Source: Elusimicrobiota bacterium
GTDB lineage: Bacteria; Elusimicrobiota; Elusimicrobia; Elusimicrobiales; Elusimicrobiaceae
Assembly: GCA_031271365.1 (NCBI GenBank)
Contig: JAISVV010000174.1
Span: forward strand, 1 to 8,529
Reading direction: 5' to 3'
Length of the DNA: 8,529 nucleotides
A program made the translations under genes and the position numbers. The notes below the pieces were generated by a model that was given only the letters and a program-made list of their open reading frames with translations, had not been told where the DNA came from and did not search any database. This document shows, in pieces, positions 1-4,970 of the stretch. How positions within the stretch are numbered: position 1 is the first letter of the stretch; each line of letters opens with the position of its first letter.

Positions 1-5
1 CTATG

Positions 6-29
6 CGCTTGGGCCTTTTGGCTCAAGCG
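6..29. other. 10-bp hairpin with TTTT loop at the left edge
   Basis: Arm CGCTTGGGCC (6-15) pairs with GGCTCAAGCG (20-29) through one G-T wobble, closing a TTTT loop. Neither strand has a T tract after the stem, so it is not a standard intrinsic terminator. It may belong to the 3' end of a gene left of the window, or to the region upstream of plsY. The pairing is visible in the sequence; the function is unknown. Confidence 0.55.
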
Positions 30-60
30 GGAAAATCCCCTTAAAACCGCGTAAATTTAA

Positions 61-66
61 TATAAT
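61..66 (+). promoter_or_regulatory. -10 box (TATAAT) directly before plsY
   Basis: A perfect TATAAT lies in an AT-rich stretch, with exactly 6 nt between it and the plsY ATG at 73. Transcription starting about 7 nt after the box would begin at the start codon and give a leaderless mRNA. No convincing -35 box is visible 15-18 nt upstream, and there is no Shine-Dalgarno sequence before the ATG, which fits leaderless initiation. The box is seen; its use is inferred. Confidence 0.5.
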
Positions 67-72
67 AGTTAT

Positions 73-693
73 ATGATGACAACTATCACCTTGTTGGTCG
101 TAAGCTACTTTTTAGGAGCGATACCCTCCGGTTATATTATAACCAAGAGGCTTAAAGGTTTTGATATCCGCAGCAAAGGTTCCGGCAACCCGGGCGCGGC
201 TAATGTGTACCGCGTTGTGGGCAAATGGCCCGGCATAGCGACGTTTTTCTGCGACGCTTTAAAAGGCGCAAGCGTGGTGGCGCTGGTAAAATACTTTGCC
301 CCAGCGGCCGAATACCTGCCCATGCTGTGCGGTTTTGTGGCCATCTGCGGCCATATGTGGACTATATTTTTAAAATTTAAAGGCGGCAAAGGCGTTGCGA
401 CCTCCTGCGGCGTTTTTGGCGCCTTACTGCCTATACCAACGGCCATAGCGCTTGCCTGCTTTGGCATAGTGGTTTGGCGCACGGGCAGGATATCGCCCGG
501 CTCTATACTGGCGGCCATAGTATTGCCGGCCTGCAGCTATTTTGTAGGCGGCTACCCGCTGCAATATTCCGTACTTGCAACCGTAATAGGCCTGATAGTA
601 ATCTATAAGCACATACCCAATATAAAAAGAATGCTGAACAAAAGCGAACTTGCTTTTGAAGACGGCTCCAAGAAAAAAGATGAAAATAAATAA
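73..693 (+). CDS. plsY: Glycerol-3-phosphate acyltransferase PlsY
   Basis: Membrane acyltransferase that moves an acyl group from acyl-phosphate to the sn-1 position of glycerol 3-phosphate, giving lysophosphatidate, the first step of phospholipid synthesis in the PlsX/PlsY route. The 206 residues match the usual family length. The family motifs are present: GSGNPGAANVYR (about 36-47), GHMWTIFLKFKGGKG (93-107) with the glycine-rich phosphate-binding segment, and KHIPNIKR (179-186). Several hydrophobic membrane segments are visible (about 5-22, 55-73, 84-100, 112-135, 145-178). The ATG at 73 places the first helix where the family has it; a second ATG follows at once. It is the first gene of the operon, and gpsA, which makes its substrate, overlaps its 3' end. 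The tail after residue 190 is charged and lysine-rich. Confidence 0.95.
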   Translation: MMTTITLLVVSYFLGAIPSGYIITKRLKGFDIRSKGSGNPGAANVYRVVGKWPGIATFFCDALKGASVVALVKYFAPAAEYLPMLCGFVAICGHMWTIFLKFKGGKGVATSCGVFGALLPIPTAIALACFGIVVWRTGRISPGSILAAIVLPACSYFVGGYPLQYSVLATVIGLIVIYKHIPNIKRMLNKSELAFEDGSKKKDENK

Positions 694-1675
694 TATAACC
701 GTTTTGGGCGCGGGCCTTTGGGGCAGCGTGCTGGCGCAGCATTTTGCGCAGACAGGCTTTAAAGTTTCCCTGTGGGAATACGACGCAAAACTTTTAAAAG
801 CCATACAAAGCGGCGGCAACGCGCACCCTAATATCCCGGGCTTTAAATTCCACCAAAATATAACGCTTACCGGCGATAAAGAAGCCGCCGTCAAAGAAAC
901 CGATTTACTGGTTTACGTAATATCTTCCAAAGCCATACGCGGCTTTAGCCGCGAGATTAAACCCCTGCTTGCAGGCCGCGTTATCCCGGTTATAAGCGGC
1001 TCTAAGGGGTTGGAAGATAAAACCTTCAAAACAATGTGCGAGATTATTGAAGAAGAACTGCCGCATCTTGACGGCATGGTTTTTGCCCTAAGCGGCCCCA
1101 GCTTTGCCCTGGAAGTCGCCAAAGGCGTGCCCACAAAAATTATCTTAGCCGGCCACAACGGCCCCGTGATGAACGATTTGCGGCAGCAGCTAAGCCGCCC
1201 GCCCGTAATTTTTGAAACTTCCTACGACCGCCGCGGCGCGGAATACGGCGGCGCCATTAAAAACGTCATAGCCATAGGCTGCGGCATTTTAGACGGCATT
1301 GCCCTGGGCGCAAACACCAAAGCCGCGCTTTTAACCCAAGCCATGGCCGAGATGGCCATGATAATGATTAGCCAGGGCTGCACCGCGGAAGCCGTCTACG
1401 GCTTAGGCGGGCTGGGCGACGCTATACTGACGGGTATGTCGGCCATATCGCGCAACAGACGGCTGGGCGAAAAGCTGGGCCAGGGCCTTACGCTGGAGCA
1501 AGCCAAAGAGCAGGTTGGCACTATCGCCGAGGGCGCAAACTCCGTGCAAAGCGTGTATGATTTAATACAAAAAAATAAGCTTAACTGCCCCGTTATCACC
1601 GCCATTTGGCAAATACTTATAAACGGCGCGCAGCCGCGCTCAATACTAAAAGCTTTAGGATTTGAGTATGAATAA
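680..1675 (+). CDS. gpsA: Glycerol-3-phosphate dehydrogenase [NAD(P)+]
   Basis: Cytosolic enzyme that reduces dihydroxyacetone phosphate to sn-glycerol 3-phosphate, the substrate of PlsY encoded just upstream. From the ATG at 680 it has 331 residues, normal for GpsA. Visible motifs: the Rossmann loop GAGLWG (10-15), SGSKGLE (106-112) with a conserved Lys, LSGPSFALEVAKG (137-149), the catalytic-Lys segment GAIKN (191-195), and the C-terminal GLGGLGD (241-247) followed by SRNRRLG (257-263). An in-frame ATG at 650 would add ten residues and lie deeper inside plsY; the family N-terminus (short lead, then beta strand and GxGxxG) favours 680. This start overlaps plsY by 14 nt and follows a purine-rich AAGAAAAAAG rather than a clear Shine-Dalgarno site. 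Leu replaces the more usual Ser or Ala after GAG. Confidence 0.95.
   Translation: MKINNITVLGAGLWGSVLAQHFAQTGFKVSLWEYDAKLLKAIQSGGNAHPNIPGFKFHQNITLTGDKEAAVKETDLLVYVISSKAIRGFSREIKPLLAGRVIPVISGSKGLEDKTFKTMCEIIEEELPHLDGMVFALSGPSFALEVAKGVPTKIILAGHNGPVMNDLRQQLSRPPVIFETSYDRRGAEYGGAIKNVIAIGCGILDGIALGANTKAALLTQAMAEMAMIMISQGCTAEAVYGLGGLGDAILTGMSAISRNRRLGEKLGQGLTLEQAKEQVGTIAEGANSVQSVYDLIQKNKLNCPVITAIWQILINGAQPRSILKALGFEYE
1657..1660 (+). promoter_or_regulatory. Ribosome binding site deciding the HU-like gene start
   Basis: AGGA lies 7 nt before the ATG at 1668 but only 1 nt before the alternative in-frame TTG at 1662. The spacing supports the ATG. The site is inside the last codons of gpsA. Confidence 0.5.
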
Positions 1676-1928
1676 AGAAGATATTATAAAAGAGCTTTCC
1701 AGGCATATGCTTGACAAAAAACAAGCCAAAACCGCCGTGGAAAAAACTATAGAAATCATGAAAGCCGCGCTAAGCGGGGGCGATAAGGTGGTGCTGTCAA
1801 ACTTTGGCACTTTTAAAGTAAAAGAAAGCCGCCCCATAAGCCTTAAAAACCCAAAAACGGGGCGGGATATCCCCGTGCCCGCCAAAACCCGCGTGCGCTT
1901 TAAGCCGTCTGAAAATATACTTAAATGA
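1668..1928 (+). CDS. HU/IHF-family DNA-binding protein
   Basis: Small nucleoid protein of the HU/IHF fold, which dimerises and bends DNA. It has 86 residues, slightly under the 90-100 usual for the family. Features: two N-terminal helices (about 3-14 and 18-35), the turn SNFGTF (44-49), and the beta-arm motif NPKTGRDIPVPA (61-72) carrying the intercalating proline (Pro62), followed by the usual RFKPSENIL ending. The common GRNP is LKNP here, so the conserved Arg just before Asn is Lys. It overlaps gpsA by 8 nt, and its stop overlaps the MerR start as ATGA, implying coupled translation. Known context: in many Proteobacteria an IHF-alpha gene is followed by a merR-type gene and tRNA-Pro (from recall). 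The same order here makes an IHF-like assignment reasonable, but HU and IHF cannot be separated from sequence alone. Confidence 0.93.
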   Translation: MNKEDIIKELSRHMLDKKQAKTAVEKTIEIMKAALSGGDKVVLSNFGTFKVKESRPISLKNPKTGRDIPVPAKTRVRFKPSENILK

Positions 1929-2278
1929 ATATAGAAGACATACAAAATAAGGATTATTTTACCATAGGCGAGGTATCTAAACTTACCGGCGTGCCGGAAT
2001 ATACTATCAGATACTGGGAGAAAGCGTTTTCCTTAATCAAACCCATACGCAAAGACAGCCGCCACAGACGCTATACCAAAGAGGATATAAACACAATCCT
2101 TAAAATAAAAGAACTTATTTATAAACACAAAATGACTTTAGAAGGCGCAAAAAAACACCTAAGCCGCTTTATGGCGGTGGGCGCAAAACCCAAGGGCGCG
2201 GGCGCGTTTCACACAATACGCGACATTAAATTTTTGAAAGAAATTAAAGAAACGCTTTCACAAATCATCAAAGAATGA
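1925..2278 (+). CDS. MerR-family transcriptional regulator
   Basis: 117-residue protein with an N-terminal MerR winged helix-turn-helix: YFTIGEVSKLTGVPEYTIRY (11-30), WEKAF, then the wing RHRRYTKEDI (46-55). Residues 57-83 form the second helical pair. The remainder is Lys-rich with a predicted helix near the end (about 97-116), which would serve as the dimerisation helix. There is no cysteine, so it is not a metal- or redox-sensing MerR of the classic type, and no effector domain is present. It starts inside the stop codon of the HU-like gene (ATGA overlap) and is followed by an intrinsic terminator, so it is the last gene of the operon. MerR-like genes directly after ihfA and before tRNA-Pro are known in other bacteria (from recall); their targets are mostly unknown and I assign no specific regulon. 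Confidence 0.92.
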   Translation: MNIEDIQNKDYFTIGEVSKLTGVPEYTIRYWEKAFSLIKPIRKDSRHRRYTKEDINTILKIKELIYKHKMTLEGAKKHLSRFMAVGAKPKGAGAFHTIRDIKFLKEIKETLSQIIKE

Positions 2279-2284
2279 TAGAAT
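2257..2284 (+). promoter_or_regulatory. Possible promoter for the tRNA-Pro unit
   Basis: TTCACA (2257-2262) and TAGAAT (2279-2284), each one mismatch from the sigma-70 consensus, are separated by 16 nt. A transcript would begin near 2291, at the foot of the following hairpin. It overlaps the 3' end of the merR gene. The tRNA genes otherwise have no obvious promoter after the terminator. The hexamers are seen; their use is inferred and uncertain. Confidence 0.3.
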
Positions 2285-2289
2285 GTATA

Positions 2290-2331
2290 TGCAGGGCAAT
2301 GTAAGGTACGTACCCCGCCTTGCATTTTTTT
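2290..2331 (+). terminator. Intrinsic terminator after the plsY-gpsA-HU-merR operon
   Basis: TGCAGGGC (2290-2297) pairs with GCCTTGCA (2317-2324) through one G-T wobble, with a small inner palindrome GGTACGTACC (2305-2314), followed by seven T (2325-2331). It starts 12 nt after the merR stop. It also lies just upstream of tRNA-Pro(GGG), so it separates the mRNA from the tRNA transcript or allows partial read-through into it. Confidence 0.8.
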
Positions 2332-2345
2332 AACGTTTTTTATAT

Positions 2346-2420
2346 CGGGGAGTGGCTTAGTGGTATAGCGCTCGCTTGGGGTGCGAGAGGTCCCGAGTTC
2401 GATTCTCGGCTCCCCGACCA
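2346..2420 (+). tRNA. tRNA-Pro(GGG)
   Basis: Full cloverleaf: acceptor CGGGGAG/CTCCCCG with the C1-G72 pair typical of bacterial tRNA-Pro, D arm with GG at the loop, anticodon stem CTCGC/GCGAG with loop TTGGGGT (anticodon GGG at 2378-2380), a 5-nt variable loop, T arm CCGAG/CTCGG with loop TTCGATT, discriminator A and an encoded CCA end (2418-2420). It reads CCC and CCU codons. It follows the merR gene, an order also known after ihfA-merR in Proteobacteria (from recall). Confidence 0.98.
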
Positions 2421-2429
2421 TAGCTTTTT

Positions 2430-2516
2430 GTCATTGCCAGGAGCGAAGCGCGGCAGTTTCGTGCCGTTATAAGGTTAACAACCTTGATGAGATTGCCGCG
2501 CTTCGCTCGCAATGAC
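2430..2516. repeat. Palindromic repeat copy R1
   Basis: Inverted repeat whose ends are GTCATTGC and GCAATGAC. The left arm (2430-2455) and right arm (2494-2516) pair almost perfectly apart from a 3-nt bulge (CAG) in the left arm. The central part (2456-2493) is less paired but contains GGTTAACAACC. It sits between the two tRNA-Pro genes and would fold into a long hairpin in their shared transcript. It belongs to the same family as R2 (2755-2873) and R3 (8037-8161), which share the termini and the inner segment GGCAATCT/AGATTGCC. Confidence 0.9.
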
Positions 2517-2529
2517 GGCAACAGCATAA

Positions 2530-2602
2530 CGGGGCGTAGCGCAGATGGTAGCGCGCACGGTTCGGGACCGTGAGGCCGCTGGTTCGAATCCAGTCGCCCC
2601 GA
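2530..2602 (+). tRNA. tRNA-Pro(CGG)
   Basis: Full cloverleaf: acceptor CGGGGCG/CGCCCCG with C1-G72, D arm GCGC/GCGC with GG, anticodon stem CACGG/CCGTG with loop TTCGGGA (anticodon CGG at 2563-2565), variable loop AGGCC, T arm GCTGG/CCAGT (last pair G-T) with loop TTCGAAT, discriminator A at 2602. The 3' CCA is not encoded (AAG follows), so it must be added by a CCA-adding enzyme, unlike its neighbour. It reads CCG codons. It is probably co-transcribed with tRNA-Pro(GGG) and ended by the terminator at 2615-2649. Confidence 0.97.
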
Positions 2603-2614
2603 AAGTTTCTTAGC

Positions 2615-2649
2615 AAGGCCCCGCTCAAACAAAAGAGCGGGGCCTTTTT
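2615..2649 (+). terminator. Strong intrinsic terminator of the tRNA-Pro unit
   Basis: AAGGCCCCGCTC (2615-2626) pairs perfectly with GAGCGGGGCCTT (2635-2646), with an 8-nt A-rich loop and a T run at 2645-2649. It begins 12 nt after tRNA-Pro(CGG). Confidence 0.95.
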
Positions 2650-2754
2650 ACCGCCCAAACCCCTTGGCACAATTTTTATACCAAGTAATATTGTGGGTAT
2701 GCAGTGTTTTGCCCATAATGTTTTGTCAATTGAGTGTTTTATATATACACAAAG

Positions 2755-2873
2755 GTCATTGCGAGGGCGCCGTATAATGCGCCTAAAGGCGCATAGCCCG
2801 TGGCAATCTTCCTTTTTCTGCAGTAAGACTTTAATATGAAGATTGCCGCGTCGCTGAAGCTCCTCGCAATGAC
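2755..2873. repeat. Palindromic repeat copy R2
   Basis: Ends GTCATTGCGAGG (2755-2766) and CCTCGCAATGAC (2862-2873) are exact reverse complements; inner segments GGCAATCTTC and GAAGATTGCC also pair. The left arm carries an extra nested hairpin, ATGCGCC-TAAA-GGCGCAT (2777-2794), at the place where the right arm has a different sequence. It is the same family as R1 and R3. No obvious target-site duplication is seen. Such short palindromes without a coding region resemble MITE- or REP-like elements. Confidence 0.9.
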
Positions 2874-2950
2874 TTTATTAATAAGCCCGCGCTCGCAGAG
2901 CCGCGTCCATGCCGTGTCCTGTTGTGTAGTGTAGTTGCCGTCCCCATCCT

Positions 2951-3010
2951 GGCAGGGAAGGTTTCTCGGCATTCGACGGGCGGCGTCATGAGCCGAAAAC
3001 CTTCCCTGCC
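2951..3010. repeat. Long GC-rich hairpin, unrelated to R1-R3
   Basis: GGCAGGGAAGGTTT (2951-2964) pairs exactly with 2997-3010; after a one-base bulge, TCGGC (2966-2970) pairs with GCCGA (2992-2996). The loop contains GACG/CGTC (2975-2978 with 2984-2987). No T tract follows on either strand, so it is not an ordinary terminator. Its sequence does not match R1-R3. It may be a second repeat family or a structured RNA. I see only one copy in this window. Confidence 0.75.
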
Positions 3011-3076
3011 GAAAGTCTTACGTGAAAGCATTCGCGCCCGCGCAAAGAGCAAAAAAATAAAAAAACAATAAAAAAT

Positions 3077-3085
3077 TGCTATCAT
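3077..3085 (+). promoter_or_regulatory. Extended -10 promoter directly before the protease pair
   Basis: TGC-TATCAT is an extended -10 (TGn plus hexamer 3080-3085) with 6 nt to the ATG at 3092, the same spacing as at plsY. The region upstream is A-rich with no clear -35. No Shine-Dalgarno sequence precedes the ATG. A start site about 7 nt after the box falls on the ATG, predicting a leaderless mRNA. Confidence 0.45.
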
Positions 3086-3091
3086 ATTTTT

Positions 3092-4039
3092 ATGAAACGC
3101 GCCCTATTAATAATCCCCTTAATAACCCTCTGCGCAGCAGCCCAAGCGCAAAGCTACCTCGACGTGCGCAACTTTGACAATACCTATGAAATAAATATAA
3201 TCACCGGCAAAAAGGGCGAAACTTCCCGCGAGATGGCCAAATGCCAGGCCGTGCGCCTGAAAAAAGACTGGTACATAACCGCCGCCCACTGCCTCAAGCC
3301 CGCCTGCGACCGCGGCTGCGACATCGTGGTGCGCCTCCACGTAGGCGAGCGTTATGAAATGGCGCAGGAGATAAACTCCGCCGCGGCTTCGCCAGTCTTC
3401 AAACTGCACGAGGCGCAAAACGTGGATAAAGCCTCCATAGCCTACGACATCGCTTTAATACATATGGACCCGGATAAAGCCCAATATGTCTATAAAGACA
3501 ACAAACTGCTTTACATAATAAATAAAGAAGATTTTTTAAAAGCCCTCGCCCCGGATACCCGCCCTTATGATAAAGCCTTAAAAGGGGATAACTTCCCGAC
3601 GCTGCTTTCTTTAAGCGCGCAAACGCCCAAAATTTTAAACCGCTTTTTGGCCGTAGCCTCTATCTGGGACGGCAAACGCGAAGTGCTGCAAAGCAATGAT
3701 TTTGTTTTTTACTCGCCCAAAAACCATTATCTCTACACAAATAATTTTGGGATACGGCCGGGTATTTCCGGCTCGGGCGTGGTTACAAGCACGCGCGAGC
3801 TGGTGGGGATAGTATCTGCAACCAGTAATTTACGCCGGCACGAAAGCGACGCCTGGGGCCCGAAAATAGTGCCCATGAGCTATACATTCCTCTCCGTCTT
3901 TGACGATAACGCCATCACCTTTATTAACCGCAATATAAGCGGCGGGGTAAAACACAGCAAATCAGATACGTCTTATCTAAAAGTAGTGCCGGAAGAATAC
4001 CGCCCCATGACCCTTGCCGTAGACAAAAATATAACATGA
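3092..4039 (+). CDS. Secreted trypsin/V8-like serine protease (first of a tandem pair)
   Basis: 315-residue exported protein. An N-terminal signal peptide (basic MKR, hydrophobic core 4-14, AQA with likely cleavage after residue 19) sends it to the periplasm or outside. The chymotrypsin-fold triad is readable: His66 in ITAAHC (62-67), Asp119 in YDIAL (118-122), Ser226 in GISGSG (224-229). The residue before the Ser is Ile where trypsin has Asp194, so zymogen activation through that salt bridge is not possible; GxSGSx resembles V8-type enzymes. Cys51 and Cys67 match the classic disulfide flanking the His; Cys72 and Cys76 may form another. Substrate is unknown. It overlaps the next gene by ATGA, and that gene encodes a paralogue with the same layout. 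The ATG is fixed by the signal peptide. No repeat, PDZ or membrane-anchor domain is visible. Confidence 0.88.
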   Translation: MKRALLIIPLITLCAAAQAQSYLDVRNFDNTYEINIITGKKGETSREMAKCQAVRLKKDWYITAAHCLKPACDRGCDIVVRLHVGERYEMAQEINSAAASPVFKLHEAQNVDKASIAYDIALIHMDPDKAQYVYKDNKLLYIINKEDFLKALAPDTRPYDKALKGDNFPTLLSLSAQTPKILNRFLAVASIWDGKREVLQSNDFVFYSPKNHYLYTNNFGIRPGISGSGVVTSTRELVGIVSATSNLRRHESDAWGPKIVPMSYTFLSVFDDNAITFINRNISGGVKHSKSDTSYLKVVPEEYRPMTLAVDKNIT

Positions 4040-4968
4040 AACGCGCGCTGCTTTTTATTTTACTTTTACTGCCGGGCGCTTTTGCGCCCGCCCAGGGCGT
4101 AAGCTATCTAACCGTTACCGACGAAGCGCAATACCAAGATACCGGCGATTTTACAAATACTTTTGAGATACAGATTTTTCAGGCCGGCTCTAAAGAAGCG
4201 GCAAAATGCCAGGCTGTGCGCATAGCGAAAGAATGGTACATTACCGCGGCGCATTGCGTCGCGGCGTGCGCGCAGGGCTGCTCGGTGGTGGCGCGCCTTG
4301 CGGTAACCCCGCAGTACGAAATGCGCGCCCTTGTTACAAACACCGCCAGACGTCCGCGCGTTTTTTTGCACCCCGGCTATAACCCCGGCGTAAAAACCGC
4401 AAAAAACGATATGGCGCTTTTATACTTTCCGCCGCGCGCCGCAGAGTATTATTTTTTGGCCGGCCGCCGCGCGATATCAGAAGAGGTTTTTTTAAAAATA
4501 ATACCCGATTATAATATTTACTACAAAGCAAACCACGGCGCAAACCTGCCGGCCATATTGGAGTTAAACCCAAAAACTTCGCGCCTGTTAAACAGGCAGA
4601 TATCGGCAGTCTCTATCTGGGACGGCCGGCGCGAAGTGCTGCCGGCGACCAAACCTTTAATTTACAATGCGCCTTTAGGCGTATTTCTGGGGGAAAATTT
4701 TGGCATAAAGCAGGGTATTTCCGGCTCCGGGCTTATGACAAATACAGGCGAGCTGGCGGCAATAGTTTCGGCCATGGCCGACCTTGAGGTTAAAAGCGGT
4801 AAAGGCGACGGCGGCAAAAACGTCCGCGTTATTTTTGCCGTGCCCTTTGACGACGCCGCGGTTAAATTTATAAAAGCGCACGCGCCGCACGCGCAAATAA
4901 AAGAAGCCGGCCCCGCCATGCTAAGCGCGGTGCCGGCGCAATATACCTATTTAGGCCAAAAATTTTAA
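4036..4968 (+). CDS. Secreted trypsin/V8-like serine protease (second of a tandem pair)
   Basis: 310-residue paralogue of the preceding protein, starting within its stop codon. A signal peptide (MKRALLFILLLL core, likely cleavage after APA at residue 19) indicates export. Triad: His73 in ITAAHC (69-74), Asp125 in NDMAL (124-128), Ser229 in GISGSG (227-232), again with Ile before the Ser. Cys58, Cys74, Cys78 and Cys82 match the four cysteines of the partner almost in register. The two share the blocks KCQAVR, WYITAAHC, SIWDG-REVL and NFGI--GISGSG; between the blocks they diverge strongly, so the duplication is not recent. No Shine-Dalgarno site is seen, so translation probably depends on the upstream gene. 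The two could form a heterodimer or a protease cascade, which is inference. Its stop is 2 nt from the convergent miaA stop. Confidence 0.88.
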   Translation: MKRALLFILLLLPGAFAPAQGVSYLTVTDEAQYQDTGDFTNTFEIQIFQAGSKEAAKCQAVRIAKEWYITAAHCVAACAQGCSVVARLAVTPQYEMRALVTNTARRPRVFLHPGYNPGVKTAKNDMALLYFPPRAAEYYFLAGRRAISEEVFLKIIPDYNIYYKANHGANLPAILELNPKTSRLLNRQISAVSIWDGRREVLPATKPLIYNAPLGVFLGENFGIKQGISGSGLMTNTGELAAIVSAMADLEVKSGKGDGGKNVRVIFAVPFDDAAVKFIKAHAPHAQIKEAGPAMLSAVPAQYTYLGQKF

Positions 4969-4970
4969 AT

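Larger units (their letters stand above)
2650..3091. other. Non-coding spacer with two inverted-repeat elements
   Basis: 442-nt stretch between the tRNA unit and the protease genes. I find no credible protein: open frames here run through the repeats and have no recognisable domain. It holds an AT-rich part (2650-2754, with a short CTTGG/CCAAG inverted repeat), repeat R2 (2755-2873), a GC-rich part (2880-3050) with a separate 60-nt hairpin (2951-3010), and an A-rich run ending in the protease promoter (3051-3091). Confidence 0.7.

Noticed and set aside
650..679. Earlier in-frame ATG for gpsA
   Set aside because: It would add ten residues not expected before the Rossmann strand and overlap plsY by 44 nt; the ATG at 680 fits the family.
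424..894. Long antisense open frames over plsY and gpsA
   Set aside because: Shadows of strongly conserved genes on the other strand; no motifs or start signals.
1662..1667. TTG start for the HU-like gene
   Set aside because: Spacing from AGGA would be only 1 nt; the ATG at 1668 has 7 nt and the usual M-N-K beginning.
2663..2686. CTTGG/CCAAG inverted repeat after the tRNA terminator
   Set aside because: Only five pairs around a long AT-rich loop; not distinguishable from chance.
2570..2839. Plus-strand open frame starting inside tRNA-Pro(CGG)
   Set aside because: It overlaps the tRNA, the terminator and R2; composition is not that of the neighbouring genes.
2430..2873. R1 and R2 as a CRISPR array or attachment-site pair
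   Set aside because: The units are long imperfect palindromes with irregular spacing and no cas or integrase gene; the repeats do not duplicate part of a tRNA gene as att sites would.
2739..2972. Minus-strand open frame of 77 codons across R2 and the GC-rich hairpin
   Set aside because: It runs through both palindromes, has no recognisable domain and no ribosome binding site. Peptides from such repeats (e.g. ARSFSDAAI-like strings) are typical false proteins.
2831..3085. Minus-strand open frame of 84 codons with a hydrophobic N-terminus resembling a signal peptide
   Set aside because: The hydrophobic part comes from the A/T-rich protease promoter read backwards, and the rest from repeat sequence. 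There is no family resemblance.
3125..3136. Cys14 in the first protease signal peptide as a lipoprotein acylation site
   Set aside because: The preceding residues (I-T-L) do not fit a lipobox, which needs a small residue at -1; AQA at 17-19 is a better signal peptidase I site.
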